The position numbers and the translations under genes were made by a program. Shown in pieces: positions 1 through 9,539 of a DNA stretch of 57,795 nt (positions are counted from its first letter, which is position 1; each line of letters opens with the position of its first letter). The DNA lies in contig DJXP01000045.1 of NCBI GenBank assembly GCA_002449785.1, positions 1-57,795 on the forward strand, written 5' to 3'. A model generated the notes under the pieces. The model did not search any database, was not told the origin of the DNA, and saw only the letters and a list, made by a program, of their open reading frames with translations. Origin of the DNA: Clostridiales bacterium UBA7001. Lineage in GTDB: Bacteria > Bacillota > Clostridia > TANB77 > CAG-508.

Positions 1-109
1 CCATAAAATTAATTTAGATTTTTAATAACAATTAGCTTGAACTAGCATTATATTTGAGAAAATAAAACACATAGCCTTTTGCAAATAATAAAATCTATAG
101 ATTATAGTT

Positions 110-1324
110 TTATTTCATAACTTCCTTAATAACATTTGCTAAATATTTCATACTGCCATTACATTGTTCTATGGTATTTCCTGTTGCTCCAACTTCAATA
201 ATACATGCACCTTTTGTAACATGTTGATTATATCTAGAATTTCTTAATATAATCGGTTTAAATAGTCCTGGATACATCTCATTTGCTTTTTCTTGTAACT
301 TTATAGCAAGTTTAAAGTTATAAAGCCAATTTGGATGTTCTAATCCTCCTCCATCAGTTCCAATAACAAACATTAATTGTGAAACAGTTTCATTTCCTAA
401 TTGAACAGTAGGTCCATAGTTACTATTGCTTAAAGCATCTCTATGTAAATCAATAACAAATTCTGTATCTGAATTAGATTGTAATATTCCACTAATAGTT
501 GATAAAGATCTAGAATATGAACCTGTATATGCTGGATAATCGTGATAACTCTTATTATGTATAACATTAAATCCAAAACCAGTTAAATAATTTGTAAGTT
601 CATCACCTACTCTTGAAACACTATGATTTAAATCTATTGTCCTAAAATTACCAGAAGCAATATAATTATTTTCAGCAGTTGGAGTATAGCTTTCACATGT
701 ATGTGTATGAAAGATAATAATATCTTTTTTATTTTCAAAATCAACATTTGGAATAAGCATTTCATCAGTTAATTCATAAGAGGACTCATTTTTAATTTTT
801 ACACTATTATAAATATTAGTAAATGTGTCTTTTTTATTATTTAAAGATATAATCTTACCATCTACAAAATTAGGTAAATCATTAATTATATTTTCCGTTG
901 TATTTTGAATTGCTTCATTTTTTTCATTATTATAATTATCTAAATTAGTGTCTTTTTCACTAGTGTTTTTCCCAATTTCAAGAGTACTATTATCAAATTC
1001 TGTTAATTCTTCTAAATTTTCCTTTTCCATTAACTCTTCTTCTAAGCTAAACATAGAAAGTTCCTTTTCTAGTAATCTTCTAATTTTACCACTTTTCTTA
1101 ATATTTTCTAAATCATTATTATATTTGGAAAGTAATATAGTATCATCAAATATTTTAGCGTATGAGGACTTAGTATAGTTGAATTTATTTATCAAATTCA
1201 TATAATTAATGTTTTTTACAATTTGAAAAAATTTCATTATAAAAAACATAATTAAAACTAAAATAATTATTTTTTTTAACAATTTTATAATATCTTTAAT
1301 ACTAACAACTGCTAAATTAATCAT
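110..1324 (-). CDS. spoIIP: Stage II sporulation protein P (SpoIIP), peptidoglycan hydrolase of engulfment
   Basis: SpoIIP is an amidase/endopeptidase that thins septal peptidoglycan with SpoIID and SpoIIM so that the mother cell can engulf the forespore. A hydrophobic N-terminal segment (about residues 12-32) would anchor it in the membrane. A charged, low-complexity linker follows to about residue 195. The C-terminal half carries the family signatures IIFHTHTCESYTP, a DLHRDA motif and a late IIEVGATGNT motif, which supply the zinc-binding His and Glu residues. I chose the ATG at 1324, six bases after an AGGAG; a TTG one codon upstream is too close to that site. The gene follows the hisS terminator, so it probably has its own sporulation promoter. 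The family call is secure. Confidence 0.93.
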   Translation of the reverse strand: MINLAVVSIKDIIKLLKKIIILVLIMFFIMKFFQIVKNINYMNLINKFNYTKSSYAKIFDDTILLSKYNNDLENIKKSGKIRRLLEKELSMFSLEEELMEKENLEELTEFDNSTLEIGKNTSEKDTNLDNYNNEKNEAIQNTTENIINDLPNFVDGKIISLNNKKDTFTNIYNSVKIKNESSYELTDEMLIPNVDFENKKDIIIFHTHTCESYTPTAENNYIASGNFRTIDLNHSVSRVGDELTNYLTGFGFNVIHNKSYHDYPAYTGSYSRSLSTISGILQSNSDTEFVIDLHRDALSNSNYGPTVQLGNETVSQLMFVIGTDGGGLEHPNWLYNFKLAIKLQEKANEMYPGLFKPIILRNSRYNQHVTKGACIIEVGATGNTIEQCNGSMKYLANVIKEVMK

Positions 1325-1389
1325 CAACTGCTCCTAATTTTGAACTATTTTTTTACACTTTGTCTAAATAATTATATTAATTAACAAAA

Positions 1390-1420
1390 AAAATATACCT
1401 ATATAATATAGGTATATTTT
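1390..1420 (-). terminator. Rho-independent terminator after hisS
   Basis: A ten-base inverted repeat (AAAATATACC / GGTATATTTT) surrounds an AT loop just downstream of the hisS stop. On the minus strand it runs into a T-rich tract ending TTTTTTTTGTTAA. It separates hisS from spoIIP. Confidence 0.8.
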
Positions 1421-1427
1421 CGAGCAA

Positions 1428-2669
1428 TTATAAGCACTGTTTTATAGTTTCAATATTTAGTTCTATCTCTTTTTCTTCTCCTGTTTCCATATTTTTTATT
1501 TTAGCTTTATTAGTTTTTATTTCATCTTCTCCAATTACAATTAGATTTTTACAATTAAGTTTATTAGCATATTTCATTTGAGATTTAAAGCTTCTTTCAA
1601 AAACATCTTTTTCAATAATGTATCCACTTTTTCTAAGTTTTTCAGATAATTCTATAGTTTTAATATTTTCCTCTACTCCACAAGATAAAATATATAAATC
1701 TGGAACATTATCTTTTACTATAATATTATTATTTGAATATAATTCCATAAGCCTTTCAATTCCAGCTCCAAATCCAACAGCAGGTGTATGTATCCCACCA
1801 AATTCTTCAACTAATCCATCATATCTTCCTCCACCAATTACAGTTAATCCATCTTTTTTACTTACAAATTCAAAAACTGTTTTAGTATAATAATCTAAAC
1901 CTCTAACAATAGAACTATCAATTTTATAATTAATGTTTAATTTTTCTAATGTTATTTTTACATTTTCAAAATGTTCTTTACATTCATCACATAAATAATC
2001 AATCATCTTAGGAGCACCAATATTCAGCTGTTTACATTTGCTTTCTTTACAATCTAATATTCTCATTGGGTTTTTCTCAAATCTTGTTTTACAAGTGTCA
2101 CAATACTCTTCTAAGTTCTTTCCAATAAACTCTCTTAACACATTTTGATATTTAGCTCTGCATGTTGGACACCCAATACTATTTATATTAAGTTCTACAT
2201 CTTCTAAATTTAATGCATTAATAACACTATTACCTATTAAAATAGTTTCAACATCAGCAAGATAAGAACTAGAACCAATAAGTTCTATCCCTAATTGATG
2301 AAATTCTCTTAGTCTTCCTTTTTGAACATTTTCATATCTATATACGCCCATATTATACCAAAGCTTTGTTGGTGATGGGTTACTTGACATACCATTTTCT
2401 AAATATGCTCTAATTACACCAGCAGTTCCTTCTGGTCTTAATGTAATACTCCTTCCGCCCTTATCATTAAAAGTGTACATTTCTTTTTGTACTACATCTG
2501 TTGTTTCACCAACTCCTCTTTGAAATAATTCTGTATATTCAAAAACTGGAACTCTTATTTCCTTAAAATTATAACTATCTAATATTCTTTTAACTTTCCT
2601 TTCAAAATCTTGCCATATATAGCTTTCTGATGGTAACAAATCTTTTGTCCCTTTTGGTCTTTGTAGCAT
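1428..2669 (-). CDS. hisS: Histidine-tRNA ligase
   Basis: Charges tRNA-His with histidine using ATP, in the cytoplasm. It is a class II synthetase of about 414 residues, the usual bacterial length. The N-terminus has the typical RPKGTKDLLP start. Motif 2 (YRYENVQKGRLREFHQLG) and the histidine-specific stretches RGLDYYTKTVFEF and GGGRYDGLV are intact, and a C-terminal anticodon-binding domain follows. Four consecutive start codons (GTG-ATG-ATG-ATG) follow a GGAG; I used the last ATG because its spacing is best, so the N-terminus is uncertain by up to three residues. It closes a recJ-relA-MBL-hisS group, an order common in Clostridia. No T-box leader is visible before it. Confidence 0.97.
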   Translation of the reverse strand: MLQRPKGTKDLLPSESYIWQDFERKVKRILDSYNFKEIRVPVFEYTELFQRGVGETTDVVQKEMYTFNDKGGRSITLRPEGTAGVIRAYLENGMSSNPSPTKLWYNMGVYRYENVQKGRLREFHQLGIELIGSSSYLADVETILIGNSVINALNLEDVELNINSIGCPTCRAKYQNVLREFIGKNLEEYCDTCKTRFEKNPMRILDCKESKCKQLNIGAPKMIDYLCDECKEHFENVKITLEKLNINYKIDSSIVRGLDYYTKTVFEFVSKKDGLTVIGGGRYDGLVEEFGGIHTPAVGFGAGIERLMELYSNNNIIVKDNVPDLYILSCGVEENIKTIELSEKLRKSGYIIEKDVFERSFKSQMKYANKLNCKNLIVIGEDEIKTNKAKIKNMETGEEKEIELNIETIKQCL

Positions 2670-2701
2670 CATCATCACTCCATTCTATTATTTCTTTAAC
2701 T

Positions 2702-2757
2702 CTAAAGGAGTGTCCCTTTAGTCCAAAAATTTGGACTTTAAGGAACGTCCCTTAAGT
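2702..2757 (-). repeat. Cluster of three short hairpins between MBL gene and hisS
   Basis: Three back-to-back inverted repeats fill this gap: CTAAAGG/CCTTTAG (2702-2708 with 2715-2721), AGTCCAAA/TTTGGACT (2720-2727 with 2730-2737) and TTAAGG/CCTTAA (2738-2743 with 2750-2755). Read on minus it contains AAGGGACGTTCC, similar to GGGACGTACC in the gap after the flavoprotein gene near 56330. It may be a REP-like dispersed element or an RNA-processing site. Confidence 0.5.
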
Positions 2758-3408
2758 TTAAAAATCTTTCGGTTTAAGTTCTAAATAGATATTTCTTTCA
2801 TCTTGAATCATTGTTATTTTTCCATGTCCTGGGTAAACTATTGTATCATCCGGAAGCGGCATAAGTCTTTCCGTAATTGACTCTATTATTTCTGGAAAAC
2901 TTCCAGTAGGTAAATCTGTTCTTCCCCAAGTTCCTGAAAATAATGTATCACCTGTAAAAACAAATCCATGTTTTTCAGAATATAGACATAATCCACCTTT
3001 AGTATGACCTGGTGTTGCAATTACTCTAAATTCAATATTACCAATATGAATTAAATCATTATCATCAACTCTAGAATCAGCTTCAAGTTCTGCAACTTTC
3101 GTATCTATATAATAGTCTAAATTTATTTCTGGATTATATAGTCCTTCACTATCTGCTCTACTTATTAATATTTTTCCACCTTTTAAAGTCTTAAGTTTCT
3201 CAATTCCACCAATATGGTCAGCATGACAATGAGTAATAAAAATATATTTTAATTTTGCGCCTAAAATATCTAAAGTCTCTGCAATCCTCTCAGGTTCCCC
3301 ACCCGGATCTACAACCATTGCTTCCTTAGATTCTTCATCACATACAATATATGAATTTGTTTTTAAACCAACTTGTGGAGTTGTTACTTGTAATCTTTTT
3401 AAAATCAT
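2758..3408 (-). CDS. MBL-fold metallo-hydrolase (glyoxalase II / YcbL-like)
   Basis: A metallo-beta-lactamase fold hydrolase of 216 residues. The metal-binding HxHxDH motif is intact (THCHADHIGG, near residue 60), followed by the downstream ligands in TPGHTKGGLC, the aspartate in FTGDTLF and the last histidine in YPGHGK. The size and the GTWGRTDLP stretch match the YcbL/GloB-like group rather than true beta-lactamases. These proteins often hydrolyse thioesters such as S-lactoylglutathione analogues, but the substrate cannot be read from sequence. It lies between relA and hisS, a conserved Clostridia neighbourhood. An AGGGA lies nine bases before the ATG. Confidence 0.9.
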   Translation of the reverse strand: MILKRLQVTTPQVGLKTNSYIVCDEESKEAMVVDPGGEPERIAETLDILGAKLKYIFITHCHADHIGGIEKLKTLKGGKILISRADSEGLYNPEINLDYYIDTKVAELEADSRVDDNDLIHIGNIEFRVIATPGHTKGGLCLYSEKHGFVFTGDTLFSGTWGRTDLPTGSFPEIIESITERLMPLPDDTIVYPGHGKITMIQDERNIYLELKPKDF

Positions 3409-3480
3409 TTGTATTTCATCCCTACCTTTATAAACAATAATATGTAACTTTACTATTTTATATTTAATTTAAAATAATTA

Positions 3481-5679
3481 TTATCCTCTTTTTCTTTGTA
3501 CGTCATAAACGTTTTCAACATTTCTAAAAGCAGATAATAACTTATTTAATATGTCTTTATTTTCTACTTCAATTGATACATCTAAAATTGCAATATTTTC
3601 CTTTGTTGTTCTTGTATTTACACCCGTAAGCCTTACTTTAGCATTTTCAATTTGTTTTATTATATCTTTCAATAATCCATTTCTATCATTTGCTAAAATC
3701 TCAATGTCAACTTTATATGAACCATTTACATCATCAAACCAGTAAACATCTATCATTCTGCTTTCTTCATTTAATAAATCTTTTACATTAACGCAATCTG
3801 TTCTATGGACTGAAACACCTCTTCCTTTTGTAATATATCCAATAATCTCATCACCTGGAAGTGGATTACAACATTTTGAAAGTTTAACTAAACAATTATC
3901 AATTCCTTTTACTACAACACCTGTTTTTGATGGTTTAACTCTCGACGGTTTAACTTTAGATAATTCCTCGATTTTTGATTCAAAGTCTTCATCTTCATGT
4001 TCTTTTTTATATTCTTCTAATAATCTTGCGATTATTTTATTTACAGAAATTCCACCAAATCCCATACTAGCATACATATCATCTAGTGTTTGAAATTTAT
4101 ATCTATCTAAAGCAATTTGTAACCATTCTGGTCTTACTAAATCTGAATATTTGATTCCCAATTTTTTCACTTCTTTTTCAAGCTGGTCTTTACCTCTTTC
4201 AATATTTTCACTTCGTTGAGTCTTTTTAAACCATTGATTAATTTTAGTTTTAGCTGATGAGCTTTTTACAAATTTAAGCCAGTCTTGACTAGGTCCTTTA
4301 GATTGTTCTGATGTAACTATCTCTACAATATCGCCATTTCTAAGTGGTGTTATTATAGGCATCATTTTGCTATTAATCTTACATCCTACCATTTTATTTC
4401 CAATTTCTTGATGAATACTATAAGCGAAATCAATTGGTGTTGCTCCTTTAGGTAATACTTTAATCATTCCTTTTGGTGTAAAGATGTACACCTCATCCTC
4501 AAAAAGTTCTGTTTTTAATGTATTTAAGAATTCATCTGGATTTTCTGTATTTTTTTGCCATTCCAAAGTTTCACGAAGCCATGCTAATTTATCATCAGTA
4601 ACTTTAACTACTTCTTTAGTTCCTTTATTACTAGCTTCTTTATAAGCCCAATGCGCAGCAATACCAAATTCGGCAACTCTATGCATTTTCCATGTTCTTA
4701 TTTGTACTTCAAAAGGTGTACCTTTTGGTCCTAAAAGAGTTGTATGTATAGACTGATACATATTATTTTTAGGAACTGCAATATAATCCTTAAATCTACC
4801 TGGCATTGGTGTATACATCTCATGTACTATTCCAAGAGCCGCATAACAATCTTTAACACTATCTACTAGTATTCTAAGTGCAAATAAATCATATATTTGA
4901 TCTAAAGTTTTATTATCTCTTTGCATTTTTCTATATATACTATATAAATGTTTTGCTCTTCCTGTAATTTCAGCTTTAATTCCTTGAGCTTTTATTTCTT
5001 CACTTAAATCTTCTTGAATTTTGTTAATAAATTTAAGTCTTTCTTCTCTTTTTTTGTCTAATCCAATAACAATCTCATGATATTCTTCAGGATTCAAATA
5101 TTTAAAACTTAAGTCTTCAAGCTCCCATTTTAAAGAATACATACCAAGTCTATTAGCAAGAGGCGCATATAAATCTTGAGTTTCCTTAGCATTAGCAATT
5201 TGTCTATCTCTAGATAAGTATTTTAGTGTTCTCATATTGTGTAATCTATCAGCTAGTTTAATTAAAATAACACGAATATCTTTTCCCATTGCTAAAAACA
5301 TTTTTCTATAATTTTCTACTTGTTGTTCTTCAATTGTTGTATATCTTAATGTTCCAAGCTTAGTAACACCTGCAACCATTTCAGCAATAGGTAGTCCAAA
5401 TTCTTTTACTAAATCATCATGTGTAACTGATGTATCTTCTACTACATCATGAAGTAGAGCTGCACAAATTGTTTCATCATCTAATCCTAAATCAGATAAA
5501 ATTCCAGCTACATTAACAGGATGAATCATATAAGGTTCACCTGACCTTCTAAGTTGATTTCCATGATTAATTTTAGCAAATTCATATGCTTTCATAATTA
5601 AATCTGAATCCGAATTTGGATAATTTTCTTTTTGCTTATTTATTATATAATCAATTGTAACTTCCTTTGCTTCCGACAT
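3481..5679 (-). CDS. relA: Bifunctional (p)ppGpp synthetase/hydrolase, RelA/SpoT family
   Basis: Makes and degrades (p)ppGpp in the stringent response. The 732-residue protein has the full long-RSH layout. An N-terminal HD hydrolase domain carries HPVNVAGIL and LLHDVVEDT. The synthetase domain (about 200-380) has the AVPKNNMYQSIHTTL stretch. A TGS domain follows around 390-450 (IFTPKGMIKVLPKGATPIDF), then a zinc-finger-type region with CCNPLPGDEIIGY, and a C-terminal ACT domain. Because the HD motif is intact, both synthesis and hydrolysis are expected. It begins 15 bases after recJ, so the two genes are probably co-transcribed. Confidence 0.97.
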   Translation of the reverse strand: MSEAKEVTIDYIINKQKENYPNSDSDLIMKAYEFAKINHGNQLRRSGEPYMIHPVNVAGILSDLGLDDETICAALLHDVVEDTSVTHDDLVKEFGLPIAEMVAGVTKLGTLRYTTIEEQQVENYRKMFLAMGKDIRVILIKLADRLHNMRTLKYLSRDRQIANAKETQDLYAPLANRLGMYSLKWELEDLSFKYLNPEEYHEIVIGLDKKREERLKFINKIQEDLSEEIKAQGIKAEITGRAKHLYSIYRKMQRDNKTLDQIYDLFALRILVDSVKDCYAALGIVHEMYTPMPGRFKDYIAVPKNNMYQSIHTTLLGPKGTPFEVQIRTWKMHRVAEFGIAAHWAYKEASNKGTKEVVKVTDDKLAWLRETLEWQKNTENPDEFLNTLKTELFEDEVYIFTPKGMIKVLPKGATPIDFAYSIHQEIGNKMVGCKINSKMMPIITPLRNGDIVEIVTSEQSKGPSQDWLKFVKSSSAKTKINQWFKKTQRSENIERGKDQLEKEVKKLGIKYSDLVRPEWLQIALDRYKFQTLDDMYASMGFGGISVNKIIARLLEEYKKEHEDEDFESKIEELSKVKPSRVKPSKTGVVVKGIDNCLVKLSKCCNPLPGDEIIGYITKGRGVSVHRTDCVNVKDLLNEESRMIDVYWFDDVNGSYKVDIEILANDRNGLLKDIIKQIENAKVRLTGVNTRTTKENIAILDVSIEVENKDILNKLLSAFRNVENVYDVQRKRG

Positions 5680-5694
5680 ATTTTTTTACCCCTT

Positions 5695-7380
5695 TTAATA
5701 TGACTTTCTAATATCCTTCATGTTTATTTGAACACTTGTTATTCCATTAAATTTATTTAATTCTAAATTCCCGATTACATCTATCTTGTCCCCAATTAAA
5801 TATTCTTCTGCATATTCTCCCATATTGAATCCTATTGCATTTATTATAGTATTATTATCTTTTAAAGTTAATTTTAAATGTTTTCCTTCTGATAATGCTC
5901 TTATAGAATCTATTTTTAAATTTTTATATAAAAATATTGGAACTGGATTAGACTCTCCATATGGTTCTAATAATTGTAACTGTTCAACATCTTTTACATT
6001 TATATCTTTTAATGTTATTTCTTTGTCTATTTTTATAATAGGTACATAATCTTTAATATTTGATTTTTTAGCTAATTTTAAAAATTCACTTTTAAATTTT
6101 AAAAAATTTTTTTTCTTTAAAGAAAGTCCAACAGCCATAGAATGTCCACCATATTTTTCTAAGTACTCACTAGTATCACATAAAGCAGAATGTAAATCAA
6201 ATCCTGGAATACTCCTTCCAGAGCCTTTTCCCTCTTCGCCTTCAAAACAAACTAAAATACTAGGTTTATTATATAAATCTGTTACTTTTGATGATACAAT
6301 TCCAATTACACCATGATGCCATTCTTCTCCACCTAATATTATAGCATCTTCTAATTTTTCTTCATCTATTTTTTTTATTGCTTCATTAAAAATCTTTTTT
6401 TCAATTTCTTGTCTTTTTCTGTTATATTCATTTAATTTTTGAGTTATTTCATTTGCCTTTACTATATTTTCAGTTAAAAAAAGATTTAAAGCATCTTGTT
6501 CATGTCCCATTCTCCCACAAGCATTAATTCTAGGAGCTATTCCAAAAGAAATAGTAGTAGATGAAATATCTTTAAAATTTGCTGAATTCATTAGTGCTCT
6601 AATTCCAGGCCATCTTGCTTGTTCTAAAAGTTTAAGTCCTAGTTTTGCAATCACCCTATTTTCATCTATTAAAGGAACGATATCTGATATAGTCCCTATA
6701 CATACAATGTCTAAATATTTCAAATATGATTTTTCATCTAAATTTATTTTTTTTCCTATAGCTTGTGAAAGCTTAAATGCTACTCCAACTCCAGCTAAAC
6801 TATTAAATGGATATTTATTGTCTTTCCTTTTGCAATCAATAACAGCTAATGCATTTGGGAGTTTATCTAATGGTTCATGATGATCTGTGACAATTACTTC
6901 CATTCCTAAACTATATGCATAATCAACTTCTTCTAAACCTGATATTCCGCAATCAACAGTTATAATTAGCTTATAACCATTATCAGCTATTTTTTTTATT
7001 GCTTCTTTATTAAGCCCATAGCCTTCATCTAAACGGTTAGGTATATAATATCCAATATCTTTTAATCCTCTTTCTTTTAAAAACTTAGTAAGTACTGTAA
7101 TACTGGTTATTCCATCTACATCATAATCTCCATATATAATAGTTTTTTCATTATTTTCAATTGCTTTGAGTATTCTATTTACGGCCTTTTCCATATCTGG
7201 CATTAAATAAGGATCATGAAAATCATTTCTTGTAGGTTCCAAAAAAAGTCTAATTTTATCATCGTCTATAATATTTTTATTTACTAATACTGTAGAAAGT
7301 AATCTTGAAATTTGATATTTTTCTGCAATTTTATTTGATAGTTCTTCATTGCAATAAGTAATTTCCCATTTTTTGTTCAT
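5695..7380 (-). CDS. recJ: Single-stranded-DNA-specific exonuclease RecJ
   Basis: A 5'-3' single-strand DNA exonuclease used in recombination and repair. The 561-residue protein has the DHH-family core: YGDYDVDGITS near residue 80 and VTDHHEPL near 160 bind catalytic manganese. The DHHA1 domain motif GKGSGRSIPGFDLHSAL and the GGHSMAVGLSL stretch follow, then a C-terminal OB-like domain. An SD-like GGAGAAAAGGA precedes the ATG. It heads the recJ-relA-MBL-hisS group. Confidence 0.96.
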   Translation of the reverse strand: MNKKWEITYCNEELSNKIAEKYQISRLLSTVLVNKNIIDDDKIRLFLEPTRNDFHDPYLMPDMEKAVNRILKAIENNEKTIIYGDYDVDGITSITVLTKFLKERGLKDIGYYIPNRLDEGYGLNKEAIKKIADNGYKLIITVDCGISGLEEVDYAYSLGMEVIVTDHHEPLDKLPNALAVIDCKRKDNKYPFNSLAGVGVAFKLSQAIGKKINLDEKSYLKYLDIVCIGTISDIVPLIDENRVIAKLGLKLLEQARWPGIRALMNSANFKDISSTTISFGIAPRINACGRMGHEQDALNLFLTENIVKANEITQKLNEYNRKRQEIEKKIFNEAIKKIDEEKLEDAIILGGEEWHHGVIGIVSSKVTDLYNKPSILVCFEGEEGKGSGRSIPGFDLHSALCDTSEYLEKYGGHSMAVGLSLKKKNFLKFKSEFLKLAKKSNIKDYVPIIKIDKEITLKDINVKDVEQLQLLEPYGESNPVPIFLYKNLKIDSIRALSEGKHLKLTLKDNNTIINAIGFNMGEYAEEYLIGDKIDVIGNLELNKFNGITSVQINMKDIRKSY

Positions 7381-7421
7381 TCCTTTTCTCCCAAATTATA
7401 ACTTTTCGACAATATTATACA

Positions 7422-9081
7422 CTAAAAATCAAATAAATGATAGCTTTTTTTACAAAAAACATAAATACAAAAAAGAGTAGAAAAAAATGAAATCACAAAA
7501 GAAACTTTTTGAACTAAAGTTCTACCATATATAACAAAAATTTCTCCCTTTAATCCATTTGGAATTTTTACATTTACTAATCCACTATCCCCCTTATATA
7601 CTTCTAATGGCATAGTATCACCATTATCTTTTTGAAGCCTTGCAACATATCCATAATAATAAATATATGGTATTTCAATTGTGTCTCCATCTATACCGAG
7701 CATTATTTAAGGAAAAAATCAAATTTGGATATTTTTCTCCTTTTATTTCTTTTCCATTAATAGTTGCAATATTAGTAATACTATGAAATATATCTAGAGG
7801 ATTTTGAACTTCAATAGGCAAATATTCAAAACCTCCTCCTATTGATTCTGTGTTAACATATAAATTTTCTTTAATATATTGTTCATCATATTTTAAATTA
7901 CCTACATAATAATTATTATAATTATCAAATGTAAAAAACGCTAATATAGAAAATGAAATTAGTAATATTAGTTTCTGTTTTTCTGAATTAAATTCTTTTA
8001 AATATTCCTTCATTACCATAACTAATGAAATTATATAGAGATCAATAATTATACCTAATAATCTCCATTTAAATTGTATTATATTTAATCCACTGCTAAA
8101 AACATTCCAAACTGGTGATAAAACAAGTAAAGTTGTGATTAATATAAAATAATAAAAATATTTCTTAGCATGATTTTCTATTTTTTTGGAAAATAAACCA
8201 TATAATAAAAAAGGTATACTTATAATTACTGAATATCCTATACTATATTTAGGATTTGCAAAAAAATCATAAATTGTATATTCTTCATTTGAAACATCTG
8301 TCCATGAATTTGATAAATAAAATTTTTGATGTAATAATTGTTCTGTTAATGGCATCCAAAAATATGCTGCAACTAATAATACTAAAACCGTACTACCTAA
8401 TAGTTTCAATAATTTATTTGGATTTTTTATGCTAGTTTTTATATTAATAATAAAAATCAGTAAACAAAAAATTAATACTATTAATCCGGTTATTAGATGT
8501 GAATTAATTAATCCAATAAAAGCAATTATTAAAAATTGTGGTCTACTAAAATCTTTATATATATAATCATACATCCCTACTAATGCTGGCAAAATAAATA
8601 TAAATCCTATAAACTCTCCTAAAGCAAATCTACTATATAAACTTAATACCATTACTTTAGATAGCATCAAAAATACTGTTCCAAATAATGCTATATTTTT
8701 ATTATCCGAAATATATAAAAATGATTTGTAAAAAAGAACAAACATTAATGTTAAGAGAAAAAATACAAATATCTTATAGCTTAATACTAAATTTAAATTA
8801 AAAAAAGCAATTAATACCGCTGGAACATATAAAAATAAATCAGGATAAAACATTGATGAAGCATATCCAAATCCATTTGCCATACTTGCATTAATTTTAA
8901 CAAAAAAACTTTTGCATTTTAAAGAATCTGACAAACTTTGAATTCTTAATAAATGAAACCACATGTCATCACCATATATTAGTTTTTCTTGCATAAGTGG
9001 TATCGTTAAAATTAATATTGTTAATATAAAAATCAGTAAAACAAAAAAGTTATCTCTGATTTTTTCCTTTACTTTTTCCAT
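7422..9081 (-). pseudogene. Multi-pass membrane protein (YfhO-like / 6-PTPS-related), split by a frameshift
   Basis: Two overlapping reading frames look like one gene. The first (7675-9081, 468 codons) is a polytopic membrane protein with about ten or more hydrophobic segments and an early loop GDDMWFHLLRIQS, typical of large bacterial glycosyltransfer or YfhO-like proteins. It ends abruptly in NARYRWRHN. The second (7422-7703, 93 codons) is a typical tail for these proteins: GDTIEIPYIYYYGYVA followed by a beta-rich part and a last membrane helix. The frames overlap by 29 bases and the tail has no SD site. Joining them restores a protein of about 550 residues. It could be a real mutation, an assembly error or programmed shifting; no classic slippery heptamer is visible. 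Confidence 0.7.
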
Positions 9082-9148
9082 ATTTATTGAATTTCCTTTC
9101 CATATTTTCTATTGAACTATTATATTCAATAGTTATTCTAATATCAGA

Positions 9149-9173
9149 TAAAGCCTCCAAATTGGAGGCTTTA
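9149..9173 (-). terminator. Hairpin after the ylbF-like gene
   Basis: A perfect 25-base palindrome, TAAAGCCTCC centred on A, stands between the ylbF-like gene and the membrane-protein gene. The T-tract on minus is weak (TTTATCTGATATT), so termination may be partial. Confidence 0.55.
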
Positions 9174-9191
9174 ATTCAAATTCATATTTTA

Positions 9192-9524
9192 TTATAAAAC
9201 ATCCTTAATAGCTTCACCTATTATTTTATTAACATCTGCTATTAAAACATTAAATCTCACTTCTTTATCAAAATAATCTTTAACTTTAGGATTTTGAACA
9301 AGAATTTGGTAAAGTTCTTGTAGTTTTTTTAACTTTTCTTCAGACTGTTTTTCTCCTTGCATAGCAAGCAATTGCTCCTCATAACGAATTTTTTCAAACT
9401 CATCTACCTTAGCTTTCAATTCTGGCATAGTTTCTAGAAATTGTTTAATTTCCTTATATTCTTTATATTCTTTTGACTCTTTAATTGATTTTGCCAAATT
9501 ATTTACATTATCATATACTTCCAT
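9192..9524 (-). CDS. YlbF/YmcA family regulator
   Basis: A small helical cytoplasmic protein of 110 residues. The pattern is that of the YlbF/YmcA family: an N-terminal helix (DNVNNLAKSIKESKEYKEYK), a charged coiled central part, and a C-terminal NVLIADVNKIIGEAIKDVL helix. In Bacillus, YlbF, YmcA and YaaT form a complex that affects RNase Y and, through it, competence, biofilm formation and sporulation. Whether this protein has those partners cannot be told. Only 15 bases separate it from the upstream branching-enzyme gene, which suggests co-transcription. An AAGGA lies before the ATG. Confidence 0.85.
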   Translation of the reverse strand: MEVYDNVNNLAKSIKESKEYKEYKEIKQFLETMPELKAKVDEFEKIRYEEQLLAMQGEKQSEEKLKKLQELYQILVQNPKVKDYFDKEVRFNVLIADVNKIIGEAIKDVL

Positions 9525-9539
9525 AACATCCTTCTTTCA

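Noticed and set aside
948..1178. Plus-strand ORF inside spoIIP
   Set aside because: It is a serine/leucine-rich shadow of the AT-rich spoIIP coding strand and has no SD site.
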